From Agarilytica sp045430285 (GTDB taxonomy: Bacteria > Pseudomonadota > Gammaproteobacteria > Pseudomonadales > Cellvibrionaceae): DNA of 64,000 nt. Below, one piece after another: positions 15,846 through 25,506 of this stretch (position 1 is the first letter of the stretch; every line of letters starts with the position of its first letter). The stretch is from assembly GCA_045430285.1 (NCBI GenBank), contig JAILXV010000002.1, positions 558,001-622,000 on the forward strand. The letters run 5' to 3'. Made by a program: the position numbers and the translations under genes. The notes beneath the pieces are model-generated. The model made no database searches, was not told where the DNA came from, and saw only the letters and a list, made by a program, of their open reading frames with translations.

Positions 15846-18254
15846 CTATACCTTCGGGACACTATTGCGAATACTCAGCGCATTTAATACAACAAACAAG
15901 GAGCTCAATGACATGCCAATGGCCGCGATATACGGTGGCACCAACCCCGCCGCCGCCAAAGGCAGAATACTGGCATTATAAAGAAAGGCCCACCCCAAGT
16001 TTTGCTTAATCTTCGCCCTAACAACAAACGCCAGCTTTCTCGCCCTAGATAAAACGCCTAACTCACCACTTACCAAAACCGCGTCAGCATGCGTCTGTGC
16101 TAACCGCGTTGCCGCTCCCATGGCGACGGATAAATCTGCACCCGATAAAACCGGCACATCGTTAATACCATCACCCACCATTAAGACTTGCTTACCTGTT
16201 TTTTGTAAAGACTGTATGCGCTGTAGTTTTTGGTCCGGTAGGGCATGCGCCTTATAAGACAAATCATAGGGCGCCGCGAATAACGCAACGTTTTCCTCCC
16301 TATCGCCGCTAAGTAATTCAGTATCAATGTCAGCAGCTTTCAAGTCTTCCAATATTTCGCCAACACCAATGCGCGCCTTGTCCGCTAAGCAGATCCACGC
16401 CAACGGTTTTCCCTCACATGTCAGCAACTGCCACAGCCCTGGTCCAGGATAATCTATTGAGATCTCACAGGGCTGACCTGGATTTACTTCAAGCGCGAAT
16501 TCTTTTTGACCAAAACGATAAACATCACCCTCGATTCGTCCTTCTATTCCTAAACCTGAATAAGACTTTATCTCCGAAGCACAAACAGATGTCGCTACGC
16601 CTTCAAACGCATGAGCTATCGGGTGCTGACTACTCTTTTCCAATGCTGCAATCATCGATGTGGTTTCATCCTTCGAAATCGAGGATTCGCCAAGTAAAAT
16701 AATCTCGCTAATGGAAAGTGTGCCTTCGGTTAGCGTCCCTGTTTTATCGAACACCACATGGTTAATATTGGGTAGCTTTTCGATTAGCTGGCTAGAGGTC
16801 ACCAACAGACCTATTTTTCGCATCGACATTATACCCGCCGTTAACGCTGCTGGTGTCGCCAAAGAAAGCGCACATGGGCACGTCGCCACTAATACCGAAA
16901 GTACAATCCATAGCGCTCTTTCCGGTGCGACATAAAACCAAAATACACCCACGGCAATCGCGGAAATTAAAACAAACAACACAAACTTACTCGCCCAGCG
17001 ATCAGCTAAGGCGACAATTTTGGGCTTATCTAACAGCGCGCGATCGACCATGCGCTCAATCGACGCCAGGTGTGTTTGGTTCCCTACCGCAGTCACCTCA
17101 ACAATTAAACGTGATTCGCCATTTAATGTTCCCGCGAACACATTTTGTGATTTTATTTTTAATACCGGCTTGGATTCACCAGTCAGCAGCGACTCATCAA
17201 CGCTACTTTCACCGTCTGCTACAACACCATCACAAGGGATCACGGCACCGGCAGCAACGCTTATGCGGCCCCCTACAGATACACCTTTAATCGGTTGTAT
17301 TTCAATTTTTTGATCTATTACAACTTCAACCGTTAAGGGCAACAGCTGCCCCACACTTTCTGAAGCAAAGGCACTGCTATGTCGCACCTTCATTTCAAGG
17401 AAGCGACCCAACAGTAGGAAAAAAGTAAACATCGAAATAGAATCGAAATACACATCGCCAGTATTGGATACCGTCGCCCATATACTTGCGAAGTAAGCCA
17501 AACCAATCGCAAGTGATACCGGCACATCCATTGTTAAGTGCGTTCGTTTGATGCTGCGCCACGCATTTTCAAAAAAGGGCTTTGCACTAAAAAACACGAC
17601 GGGTGTTGCAACGATAAAACTGACCACGCGAAAAAAACCTTGCCAGTGCGCCTCCATTCCTTGCAGAGCGCCAGCGTGTAATGCAATGGCAAACATACCC
17701 ACTTGCATCATACCCAGACCAGCAACACCTAAGCGCATCAAGGCCATACGGTTTTCTTTTTTTCTTTGCGACTGAAGATGGGATTCAATAAGAGGGGAAG
17801 CGTGAAAACCAATTTCAGTCAAGGCGGAGAACAACTCACTTAGTTTTAACGATGATTTATTCCAGACAATACGACAACGATAATTCGTTGCGTTGACCGC
17901 TACCTCTTTTACCTCAGGGAAAGCTTGAAGCCTTTGCTCTATCAACCAGGCGCACGCAGCACAGGAAATACCGGTAATGGATAAGTGTGCCTCACACAAA
18001 CCATCATCGAGAGACAGCACAAAATCAGCCTGGACATCGTCAAGATCGTAAGCGAGAAAATCACATTGCTCGACCTCTGCTTTAAGATTCTTTGCGTTTC
18101 GATAGCGGTAGAAATCTGCCAAACCACCATTCGCGATAGCCAACGCAACTGTCTGACAAGCGATACAACAAAAACGCTGTGATTCGCCATCAATTTCAGT
18201 GGTATAGAGATCATCAGTATCCGCGGGCAAGCCGCAGTGGAAACAAGTCGACAC
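15846..18254 (-). CDS. ccoI: Copper-exporting P1B-type ATPase for cbb3 oxidase
   Basis: 802 residues. It moves copper from the cytoplasm to the periplasm for the cbb3 oxidase CuB centre. Features in order: an N-terminal Cys cluster (CFHCG, FCCIAC), a heavy-metal-associated domain with GISCAACAW near residue 97, transmembrane helices, 'LTGESKP' in the actuator, the metal-site motif CPC near residue 460, DKTGTLT with the phosphorylated Asp near residue 498, and 'MVGDGINDVPVL'. The start is a GTG. It follows ccoH by 8 bases. Confidence 0.93.
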   Translation of the reverse strand: MSTCFHCGLPADTDDLYTTEIDGESQRFCCIACQTVALAIANGGLADFYRYRNAKNLKAEVEQCDFLAYDLDDVQADFVLSLDDGLCEAHLSITGISCAACAWLIEQRLQAFPEVKEVAVNATNYRCRIVWNKSSLKLSELFSALTEIGFHASPLIESHLQSQRKKENRMALMRLGVAGLGMMQVGMFAIALHAGALQGMEAHWQGFFRVVSFIVATPVVFFSAKPFFENAWRSIKRTHLTMDVPVSLAIGLAYFASIWATVSNTGDVYFDSISMFTFFLLLGRFLEMKVRHSSAFASESVGQLLPLTVEVVIDQKIEIQPIKGVSVGGRISVAAGAVIPCDGVVADGESSVDESLLTGESKPVLKIKSQNVFAGTLNGESRLIVEVTAVGNQTHLASIERMVDRALLDKPKIVALADRWASKFVLFVLISAIAVGVFWFYVAPERALWIVLSVLVATCPCALSLATPAALTAGIMSMRKIGLLVTSSQLIEKLPNINHVVFDKTGTLTEGTLSISEIILLGESSISKDETTSMIAALEKSSQHPIAHAFEGVATSVCASEIKSYSGLGIEGRIEGDVYRFGQKEFALEVNPGQPCEISIDYPGPGLWQLLTCEGKPLAWICLADKARIGVGEILEDLKAADIDTELLSGDREENVALFAAPYDLSYKAHALPDQKLQRIQSLQKTGKQVLMVGDGINDVPVLSGADLSVAMGAATRLAQTHADAVLVSGELGVLSRARKLAFVVRAKIKQNLGWAFLYNASILPLAAAGLVPPYIAAIGMSLSSLFVVLNALSIRNSVPKV

Positions 18255-18262
18255 TCGTGCAA

Positions 18263-18784
18263 TTACTCGAGGGTAACGCGAGCGCTTTTGGTGAAATCTA
18301 TTTCACCATGTAATCGCCAAAGTTCTGCGTTCGAAGAAGAAAGGTTTTCATAAGCCGTTAAGCGAAGGTACCAACGCCCGCCAAGCGCTGACGATAAACC
18401 CGCACGGAAGCGACGATCGCTAATCTTTTTCAGGTCGAGTGTTTGGTCGCGCTCAGCTTCGGCAGGGTGAGAAATTAGTAGGCTCAACACCTTCGCTTCA
18501 GAGTTTTGATTAATATCCAATATTACTTCGCCACTCACCAAATCAAACAGAAGTTCACCATCCAAACCCAGAGACTTAGCATAGGCGTCCGAACTGGTAT
18601 TCTGAGCTAGCGCCCGCCCTTCTTTGTAGTAATTATCCGACACAACATCATCCGCCTTGATCACCGCAATACTAACGGTAAAGATCGACGCAAAAACGAC
18701 CAGTATCATCGGAGATAAAACAAACCATAACCACGGTTCTTTGTACCAGGGCTTGTCGCTCTCAACTTCGTTTGTCACTATCAT
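18263..18784 (-). CDS. ccoH: FixH/CcoH cbb3 oxidase assembly protein
   Basis: 173 residues: one transmembrane helix ('LWFVLSPMILVVFASIFTVS'), then a periplasmic beta-rich FixH domain containing 'ADDVVSDNYYKEGRALAQ', a hallmark of the family. CcoH interacts with cbb3 subunits during assembly. Its ATG overlaps the ccoG stop codon by four bases (ATGA), indicating translational coupling. Confidence 0.9.
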   Translation of the reverse strand: MIVTNEVESDKPWYKEPWLWFVLSPMILVVFASIFTVSIAVIKADDVVSDNYYKEGRALAQNTSSDAYAKSLGLDGELLFDLVSGEVILDINQNSEAKVLSLLISHPAEAERDQTLDLKKISDRRFRAGLSSALGGRWYLRLTAYENLSSSNAELWRLHGEIDFTKSARVTLE

Positions 18785-20220
18785 TTCCTCGGCTCGGGCC
18801 CCATAAAGTTGGTCTCTTCAACCGAAGTAATCTTATCATCTGATTTCGCTTTTACGATAATACGGATTTGTGTTTTCTCTGTATCCAGGCTCTTTCGAGG
18901 CACAGAGATGCGAAGCGGTAAGGACATCACCTCGCCTTCTAGCACCTCAAATGGACGATAGCGCTTAATCACAAAATCATAATCACCTTCGACGGATACG
19001 TCGTAGGTATGTGTCTGCCGATCTTTGTTGCTGATTTTAAGGGTATAGACGTTTTGCACATCATCTTGATTAATACGATACAAACGCGCACCGCGATCTC
19101 GCAAAACATCCACTTCAATTGGCGAGCGCGTAAATACAACAAAAATAAAAGCGCACACCATCGCAAATACAGCGAAGCAATAACCAAACAAGCGGCCACG
19201 AATAAAATTAGTCTTCCCTGTCGCCAGCTCATCCTCAGAGGTAAAGCGGATAAGCCCCCGTGAATACTTCATTTTGTCCATTACGGCATTACATGCGTCC
19301 ACACACAAACCGCAGTTAATGCATTCGTATTGCATTCCGTCCCGAATATCGATATCTACTGGGCACACCTGCACACACCAAGAACAATCAATACAATCGC
19401 CTAAGCCTTTTTCTTTATAATCTTCTTTTGCTTTACGTGGGCCCCGCGCTTCACCCCGTTTCGCATCGTAATGAACGGCAAGCGTGTCTTGGTCGTACAT
19501 CACCGATTGAAAACGCGCGTAAGGACACATGTATTTACATACTTGTTCACGCATCCAGCCAGCATTGAGATACGTCATACCGGTGAAGAATAACGTCCAA
19601 AAGGCCGCCACAGGATGTGCATCAATACGCAACATCCCTACCGCATCACGATACGGTATTAATCCCAACAGCAACTCACGTATCGGTAAAAAATAACCAA
19701 TAAAAGTGACACCAGTAATAAAACCTATCAGCACCCACACGGAATGTTTAGCCGTTTTCTTTGATACCTTTTCGACATTCCATGGCTGCTTATCCAGTTT
19801 TATCTGTTTATTCCTGTCCCCCTCGAAAAAGTGTTCGACGGAAATAAACATTAAGGTCCACACCGTTTGCGGACAGGTAAACCCACAATAAACGCGGCCG
19901 AGTAATACCGTTACAGTAAACAATGCAAAGGCGGCGATAATCAGCAGCCACGCCAACAACATAAAATCTTGTGGCCAAAAGGTCAGCCACAACACGTGGA
20001 ACTGTCGGGCAGGCAGGTCAAATAGCACCGCAGGGCGGTCATCGATAATTAACCACGGCAATAAAATATAGCCCGCGATAAGGGGTAGTCCGGTATAGCG
20101 CCGAATGGATTGAAAGAAACCGGAGATTTTTCGGGTGTAAATCTTATTATCTGATTCGTATAGGTTTACGTAGCGAATACTTTCGTGTTCTTTATCACTC
20201 TTGTTTTCAGCCACAGACAC
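18781..20220 (-). CDS. ccoG: Membrane ferredoxin-type protein CcoG
   Basis: 479 residues. It reduces Cu(II) for delivery to cbb3 oxidase in the systems where it has been studied. It has an N-terminal set of transmembrane helices, 'GRVYCGFTCPQTVW', two 4Fe-4S ferredoxin motifs ('CIDCSWCVQVCP' and 'CINCGLCVDAC'), and a C-terminal periplasmic Ig-like domain. The start is a GTG at 20220. It is the first gene of ccoGHIS and is separated from ccoP by a hairpin terminator. Confidence 0.92.
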   Translation of the reverse strand: MSVAENKSDKEHESIRYVNLYESDNKIYTRKISGFFQSIRRYTGLPLIAGYILLPWLIIDDRPAVLFDLPARQFHVLWLTFWPQDFMLLAWLLIIAAFALFTVTVLLGRVYCGFTCPQTVWTLMFISVEHFFEGDRNKQIKLDKQPWNVEKVSKKTAKHSVWVLIGFITGVTFIGYFLPIRELLLGLIPYRDAVGMLRIDAHPVAAFWTLFFTGMTYLNAGWMREQVCKYMCPYARFQSVMYDQDTLAVHYDAKRGEARGPRKAKEDYKEKGLGDCIDCSWCVQVCPVDIDIRDGMQYECINCGLCVDACNAVMDKMKYSRGLIRFTSEDELATGKTNFIRGRLFGYCFAVFAMVCAFIFVVFTRSPIEVDVLRDRGARLYRINQDDVQNVYTLKISNKDRQTHTYDVSVEGDYDFVIKRYRPFEVLEGEVMSLPLRISVPRKSLDTEKTQIRIIVKAKSDDKITSVEETNFMGPEPRK

Positions 20221-20286
20221 CTCATTAGATAAACAAAAATGCTGAACTCAGCAAGCCATATAAAAGGTTAACACCCAATCAAGATA

Positions 20287-20317
20287 AACGGGGTGAGACA
20301 AGAAGCTCACCCCAAAA
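20287..20317 (-). terminator. Terminator after ccoP
   Basis: A perfect 8-bp stem GGGGTGAG/CTCACCCC (20290-20297 and 20306-20313), loop of 8, lies 7 bases after the ccoP stop. On the minus strand the tail is CGTTTATCTT, a modest U content. It separates ccoNOQP from ccoGHIS. Confidence 0.65.
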
Positions 20318-20320
20318 GCA

Positions 20321-21214
20321 TTACTCGTATTCGAATGAAAGAGAGTAAACGTATGCCGTTAACAAATGGATTTTATCTTCACGCAGCAGATCTTTTTGTG
20401 CAGGCATTTCGTTAGATAAACCACTGCGAAGTGCGTGCAGAATGCCATCACGCGAACCATCGTATAGCCACACGCTGTCAGTTAAGTTTGGCGCGCCCAA
20501 TGCGTGCATACCTTTCCCATCTGGACCGTGACAAGCCGTACAATTTTGGTCAAACAGCGCCTTACCCTGTGAGGCTAATTGCGCATCATGATCTTGACCA
20601 GAAATTTTCAATACGTGCTCTGCAATTTCGCTAATTTTTTCTTCACCAAGAATCGCGCCCCATGCCGGCATATTACCTGCACGGCCATTGACCAAGGTAT
20701 TTCTGATGTCGTCGGGTGAACCACCGTACAACCAATCGGAATCTGTTAAATTCGGAATACCAAAGGTCCCGCCGCCGTCCGCACCATGACATACCGCGCA
20801 GTTGTTAGCGAATAAACGAATGCCCATTTTTCTTGCGCGATTATCGTGAACCAATTCTTCAACTGACATTTTAGAAAACACATCGTAACTCTGTGCGTAC
20901 TGCTCTAGCGCTTTTTCCTGATCCGCTTTTAATTCATTGTGCGAGGTCCAACCACTAATACCACCCCACACGCCAGGATACCAAATCAGATAAATTACAG
21001 CGTAAATAACCGTACCCATGAACAGCTGATACCACCACTTTGGTAGCGGATTGTCATACTCTTCAATGCCGTCATATACGTGGCCGGTGGTTTCGTTTTC
21101 TGGGTCATCGCTATCCTTTACCGCCACTTTGCGATTCGCCATCAGCACCCACAGCACCAGTAGCAGTGATACGGCTGTGAGAATGAATATCCAGAGATTC
21201 CAAAATAAACTCAT
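20321..21214 (-). CDS. ccoP: cbb3 oxidase diheme cytochrome c subunit CcoP
   Basis: 297 residues. An N-terminal hairpin of two membrane helices ('LWIFILTAVSLLLVLWVLM' and 'WYQLFMGTVIYAVIYLIWYP') is followed by two cytochrome c domains with CAVCHG near residue 140 and CTACHG near residue 225. It passes electrons from the bc1 complex or soluble cytochromes into CcoO and CcoN. It is the last gene of ccoNOQP, 21 bases after ccoQ. Confidence 0.95.
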   Translation of the reverse strand: MSLFWNLWIFILTAVSLLLVLWVLMANRKVAVKDSDDPENETTGHVYDGIEEYDNPLPKWWYQLFMGTVIYAVIYLIWYPGVWGGISGWTSHNELKADQEKALEQYAQSYDVFSKMSVEELVHDNRARKMGIRLFANNCAVCHGADGGGTFGIPNLTDSDWLYGGSPDDIRNTLVNGRAGNMPAWGAILGEEKISEIAEHVLKISGQDHDAQLASQGKALFDQNCTACHGPDGKGMHALGAPNLTDSVWLYDGSRDGILHALRSGLSNEMPAQKDLLREDKIHLLTAYVYSLSFEYE

Positions 21215-21235
21215 AATCTTATCGCCTTAAAATCT

Positions 21236-21412
21236 TTATTCGCCTTGTTGGCTTTTTTCTTGTGTGCGGTTTTCCATTTCGTCTGCGAATGGCAAATTCG
21301 CCGCATCATTAAATTTTGCTTTTCGTTTTGGCGAAAATGCCCACCAACACACCCCAAAAAATGCAATGGCCACCAATATTGTCGAGATACCTCTTAGCGT
21401 ATTGATATCCAT
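21236..21412 (-). CDS. ccoQ: cbb3 oxidase small subunit CcoQ (58 residues)
   Basis: I translated this short frame between ccoO and ccoP by hand. It starts MDINTLRGISTILVAIAFFG, continues 'VCWWAFSPKRKAKFNDAANL' and ends with a polar Glu/Gln tail. One membrane helix followed by 'WAFSPKRKxxFxxAAxLPF' is the CcoQ/FixQ signature, and the length is typical. CcoQ stabilises the oxidase complex. It begins 3 bases after the ccoO stop, which supports co-translation. Confidence 0.9.
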   Translation of the reverse strand: MDINTLRGISTILVAIAFFGVCWWAFSPKRKAKFNDAANLPFADEMENRTQEKSQQGE

Positions 21413-21414
21413 AA

Positions 21415-22026
21415 TTAGCGCTTATACTTTTTCAATGTGCCCAACTGCTGCAAGTAATCAACTAGGGCGTCCACTTCGCTGACGCCTTCTACCGAGGCTT
21501 TTGCGCCGGCAATATCATCATCGGTATAAGGCACACCAACCAATCGAAGCGCTTCCATTTTTTTAGCCGTATATTTACCGTCTAATTTTGCGTCAAACAA
21601 CCAAGGGAAAGCCGGCATATTTGAATTGGGGACAACATTGCGCGGGTTATACAAGTGGGCTTTGTGCCATTTATCACTGTAACGTGCGCCTACCCGAGCG
21701 AGATCTGGCCCAGTCCGTTTTGAGCCCCAAAGGTGTGGGTGGTTATATACTGATTCACCCGCAACCGAATAGTGACCATAGCGCTCTACTTCAGCACGTA
21801 GTGGTCTTACCATTTGGGTGTGACATACGTTACAGCCTTCGCGAATATAAATATCACGCCCTTCCAGCTGCAGTCCCGTCAATGGTTTTAATCCAGCGAT
21901 AGGTTTCGATGTTTCAGAGAGAAAAAACTGCGGAACAATTTCAACCAAGCCACCAAAGCTGATAGCAACGACCACCAACACCAACATGATGCCTATGTTC
22001 TTTTCTACTATATCGTGATTTTTCAT
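21415..22026 (-). CDS. ccoO: cbb3 oxidase monoheme cytochrome c subunit CcoO
   Basis: 203 residues: an N-terminal membrane anchor ('IGIMLVLVVVAISFGGLVEI'), then heme motif CNVCH near residue 65 in 'REGCNVCHTQMVRPLRAEVE', 'YDHPHLWGSKRTGPDLARVG'-type sequence, and 'NSNMPAFPWL' supplying the Met ligand. It carries electrons from CcoP to CcoN. It is 15 bases downstream of ccoN. Confidence 0.95.
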   Translation of the reverse strand: MKNHDIVEKNIGIMLVLVVVAISFGGLVEIVPQFFLSETSKPIAGLKPLTGLQLEGRDIYIREGCNVCHTQMVRPLRAEVERYGHYSVAGESVYNHPHLWGSKRTGPDLARVGARYSDKWHKAHLYNPRNVVPNSNMPAFPWLFDAKLDGKYTAKKMEALRLVGVPYTDDDIAGAKASVEGVSEVDALVDYLQQLGTLKKYKR

Positions 22027-22041
22027 AATTAATTCTCCCCC

Positions 22042-23484
22042 TTACGCGGCCTGAGGCTCGCCAGCTTCGGCTTCGTCTTTATCTTCTTCACTTATCGTCC
22101 GGTAAGTGTTGTACGCCATCAACAACATACCCACGAGGAAGAATACCCCGCCGAGGAAGCGTACAAAGAACCCGGGATAACTTGCCTCTACAGACTCAAC
22201 AAAGCTGTAGGTCAAACTACCGTCACGGTTAAATGCTCGCCACATCAAACCCTGAAGAATACCGTTCACCCACATAGATGCGATATAAAGTACCGTTCCA
22301 ATCGTCGCCAACCAGAAGTGCATGTTAATCAACGACACACTCCACATTTGCTTACGGTTAAACAACACGGGCACCAAGTGATAAACAGCGCCGATGGAAA
22401 TCATCGCGACCCAACCAAGTGCGCCAGAGTGCACATGACCAATGGTCCAGTCAGTATTATGGGAAAGCGCATTCACTGTTTTAATCGACATCATCGGACC
22501 TTCAAAGGTCGACATACCGTAGAAAGACAAGGAAACCACAAGGAAACGCAAAGTCGGATCTGTACGCAACTTATGCCATGCGCCCGACAACGTCATAATC
22601 CCGTTGATCATCCCACCCCATGAAGGCGCAAGTAGCACAAGCGACATCACCATGCCTAATGACTGTGCCCAGTCGGGTAACGCAGAATAATGAAGATGGT
22701 GAGGACCAGCCCAAATATAAATAGAGACCAAAGCCCAGAAGTGAACAATAGAAAGCTGGTAAGAGAAAACTGGACGACCCGCTTGCTTAGGCACGAAGTA
22801 ATACATAATCCCCAAGAAGCCCGCGGTTAAGAAGAAGCCCACCGCATTATGACCATACCACCACTGGATCATGGCATCTGCCGCGCCACCGTATGCGGAG
22901 TAGGATTTAAAGGCCGATACAGGTACCGCCATGCTATTCACGATATGAAGTACCGCAACCGTGACAATGAAGGCACCAAAAAACCAGTTCGCTACATAAA
23001 TGTGCGACGTCTTACGCTTGATGATGGTGCCGAAAAAGACAATCGCGTACGCCACCCAGACCAAGGTAATAAGAATATCGATGGGCCATTCAAGCTCAGC
23101 GTATTCTTTTGCGCTGGTATAGCCCATAGGCAAAGTAATGGCTGCGGCCAAAATAACGGCTTGCCAGCCCCAAAAGGTAAACCCAATTAACGGGCCACCA
23201 AATAGCTTGGCCTGACATGTTCGCTGTACCACGAAGTACGAGGTAGCAAATAAGGCACAACCACCAAACGCGAAGATAACCGCATTCGTATGCAGTGGAC
23301 GCAAACGGCCAAAATGTGAATACGGCTGTAATAAATCGTTTAGCTCAGGCCAATACAATTGGGCGGCTAACAGAACCCCAACGGCCATGCCAACGATTCC
23401 CCAAACAATCGTCATGATTGTAAATTGTCGGACTACGCTGTAATTGTAATCCGGCTGCTCACTGGCGGGTGCCACGTCACTCAT
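22042..23484 (-). CDS. ccoN: cbb3 oxidase catalytic subunit CcoN
   Basis: 480 residues with about 12 transmembrane helices. It is the heme-copper subunit that reduces oxygen and pumps protons with high oxygen affinity. Conserved segments include 'RLRPLHTNAVIFAFGG' (low-spin heme His), 'WWYGHNAVGFFLT' (CuB His and cross-linked Tyr region), 'GPHHLHYSALPDW' and 'TIGHVHSGALGW'. The ATG at 23484 gives the usual length; the open frame to 23568 adds 28 basic residues with no family match. An FNR/Anr-like box lies about 145 bases upstream. Confidence 0.95.
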   Translation of the reverse strand: MSDVAPASEQPDYNYSVVRQFTIMTIVWGIVGMAVGVLLAAQLYWPELNDLLQPYSHFGRLRPLHTNAVIFAFGGCALFATSYFVVQRTCQAKLFGGPLIGFTFWGWQAVILAAAITLPMGYTSAKEYAELEWPIDILITLVWVAYAIVFFGTIIKRKTSHIYVANWFFGAFIVTVAVLHIVNSMAVPVSAFKSYSAYGGAADAMIQWWYGHNAVGFFLTAGFLGIMYYFVPKQAGRPVFSYQLSIVHFWALVSIYIWAGPHHLHYSALPDWAQSLGMVMSLVLLAPSWGGMINGIMTLSGAWHKLRTDPTLRFLVVSLSFYGMSTFEGPMMSIKTVNALSHNTDWTIGHVHSGALGWVAMISIGAVYHLVPVLFNRKQMWSVSLINMHFWLATIGTVLYIASMWVNGILQGLMWRAFNRDGSLTYSFVESVEASYPGFFVRFLGGVFFLVGMLLMAYNTYRTISEEDKDEAEAGEPQAA

Positions 23485-23627
23485 AATTAATGTACCTAGT
23501 TGAGTTGTCTTTCTTATAGTTTCTGCTCGCTTATCGTTCCTACTCGTGAACACCATTCGGATGGGCATAACCCTCCGGCGATCAGAGTTCGGATGCAGGA
23601 ATTATAGTTAGCTTTTGTTATATGTTT

Positions 23628-23641
23628 TTGATTGGCGTCAA
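23628..23641. promoter_or_regulatory. Anr/FNR-like box upstream of ccoN
   Basis: TTGATTGGCGTCAA matches the FNR/Anr consensus TTGAT-N4-ATCAA at 9 of 10 defined positions. cbb3 operons are commonly activated by Anr/FNR under low oxygen, and this is the only such site I found in the ccoN upstream region. Confidence 0.65.
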
Positions 23642-23906
23642 TCGCGCCGTGGATTTATGTGATTATAGAAGCACACAGACTCGAAACAAGGCCTAGCGAA
23701 CGACAATTTATCGGTCATACCAATTCCGAGCGAAATCCGCACCACGCCTCAAAAACCCTACAAAACAAGGGGTCTTGAGAAGTGAAAGCGCTTCTCCCGC
23801 AAGGAGATTGCGCCATGCAAATCGTCCGCGGCGCTGACCAAAATTCCAAGGTTCGCCAGAATAAGCCCTTACAAAATATAGGGCTGAATTTAGACCTTAA
23901 ACGTCT
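23642..23906. other. Intergenic region between argG and ccoN
   Basis: No gene seen. It holds small inverted repeats, GAGAAG/CTTCTC (around 23777-23798) and AGCCCT/AGGGCT (23864-23869 and 23880-23885). The second lies about 20 bases after the argG stop and could be a weak terminator. Confidence 0.35.
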
Positions 23907-25127
23907 TTAAAAAACACGTCCCTTCTGAGCCGCAATACGCATACGCAAGGCGTTCAATTTGATAAAGCCTTCTGCATCTTTTTGATCGTAAGCACCGGCG
24001 TCATCTTCAAACGTCGCGACTTTTTCATCAAAGAGACTATCGTCAGAACGACGACCAACAACGGTCACTGAGCCTTTATAAAGCTTCAAGCGCACATCAC
24101 CATTCACAACCGATTGCGACTCATCGATGGCTTTTTGCAACATTTCACGCTCTGGGCTCCACCAGTATCCGTTGTATACCAATTCTGCATACTTAGGCAT
24201 GAGGGAGTCTTTCAAATGTGCTACTTCGCGATCTAAGGTAAGAGACTCAATCGCTCGGTGAGCTGGCAACAATATCGTGCCACCTGGCGTTTCATAACAA
24301 CCGCGAGACTTCATACCTACGTAACGATTCTCGACGATATCTAAACGACCAATACCGTGGGCACCGCCTTTTTTGTTGAGCGTTTCAAGCAACGTCGCTG
24401 CAGACATGTCTTCGCCGTTAAGGGCGACCGGATCACCGTTTTTGAAGGAGATCTCAATATATTCTGGCTTGTCCGGAGCTTCTTCAGGTGAAACCGACCA
24501 GCGCCACATATCACTTTCAGCTTCAGCCCATGGATCTTCTAAAATGCCGCCTTCATAGGAAATATGCAGTAAGTTTGCATCCATTGAGTACGGAGACTTC
24601 TTCTTAGCGTTTGCGTAATCTACGGGAATATCATGCTTCGCACAGTAATCCATCAAGGTTTCACGGGATGTTAGATCCCACTCTCGCCATGGCGCGATCA
24701 CTTGAATGCCTGGCTTCAGCGCGTATGCACCTAGCTCAAAGCGTACCTGGTCGTTACCTTTACCAGTGGCACCATGAGAAATCGCATCAGCGCCTGTCTC
24801 ATTGGCTATCTCAATCAAACGCTTAGAGATCAGCGGCCGTGCTATCGAGGTGCCTAGTAAATACTCACCTTCATAGATCGCATTTGCACGGAACATTGGG
24901 AATACGAAGTCACGAACGAACTCTTCCCTAAGGTCATCAATGTAAATTTCTTTCACGCCAAGCGCTTCTGCTTTCGCACGTGCAGGCTCAACTTCTTCAC
25001 CTTGGCCAATATCTGCCGTAAACGTGACCACTTCACAGCCGTAGGTATCTTGCAACCAGCGTACAATTACGGAGGTATCTAACCCGCCGGAATACGCGAG
25101 TACGACTTTTTTCACTTCAGCTGACAT
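23907..25127 (-). CDS. argG: Argininosuccinate synthase
   Basis: 406 residues, family length. It joins citrulline and aspartate using ATP in arginine synthesis. The P-loop-like ATP site 'AYSGGLDTSV' is at residues 10-19, with 'SHGATGKGNDQVRFE', 'SPYSMDANLLHIS' and 'GTILLPAHRAIESLTLD' further on. It is a single gene, well separated from its neighbours on both sides. Confidence 0.97.
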   Translation of the reverse strand: MSAEVKKVVLAYSGGLDTSVIVRWLQDTYGCEVVTFTADIGQGEEVEPARAKAEALGVKEIYIDDLREEFVRDFVFPMFRANAIYEGEYLLGTSIARPLISKRLIEIANETGADAISHGATGKGNDQVRFELGAYALKPGIQVIAPWREWDLTSRETLMDYCAKHDIPVDYANAKKKSPYSMDANLLHISYEGGILEDPWAEAESDMWRWSVSPEEAPDKPEYIEISFKNGDPVALNGEDMSAATLLETLNKKGGAHGIGRLDIVENRYVGMKSRGCYETPGGTILLPAHRAIESLTLDREVAHLKDSLMPKYAELVYNGYWWSPEREMLQKAIDESQSVVNGDVRLKLYKGSVTVVGRRSDDSLFDEKVATFEDDAGAYDQKDAEGFIKLNALRMRIAAQKGRVF

Positions 25128-25461
25128 GGCAATTCCTTAACAAACAATCGAATACTTGAGCACGCTTCAGATCAGGGATATTGAGTATCAGCCATACTAT
25201 TTAGGGCAGATAACTCAGAAATAACTCAGAGAGCAGTGCGAGGGCTGCGGATTTTAGCGTTTATTAATCGTCTTGAACAGCTGTACAAATGATGATCTTG
25301 ATCGGCGTGTAATGAATCCCCACCTTGAGACCCGCCCAGCCCATAGACAATTCCCCACCGATCGCTCACGTTGCGGAATCCAGATATTGTGTTATTTCAT
25401 TGCGAATACAGCCAGAATGGATATTTAAGCTGCTCGAACTTGACTCTCAAGGCTCTAGGGC
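25128..25461. other. Intergenic region upstream of argG
   Basis: About 330 bases, presumably with the argG promoter and leader. I see no ArgR-type box that I would defend and no gene. Confidence 0.35.
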
Positions 25462-25494
25462 AGCATACAAGGTGCCTTGCGTAGCTTGTATGCT
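25462..25494 (-). terminator. Hairpin after the ODP-like gene
   Basis: A perfect 10-bp stem AGCATACAAG/CTTGTATGCT with a 13-base loop lies 13 bases after the stop codon at 25507. It lacks a U-run on the minus strand, so it may end transcription only weakly or protect the mRNA 3' end. Confidence 0.4.
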
Positions 25495-25506
25495 TGGCCC
25501 AAGGCA

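Noticed and set aside
23776..23798. tRNA or small RNA gene near the argG 3' region
   Set aside because: Only a 6-bp hairpin was found; no cloverleaf or T-loop sequence.
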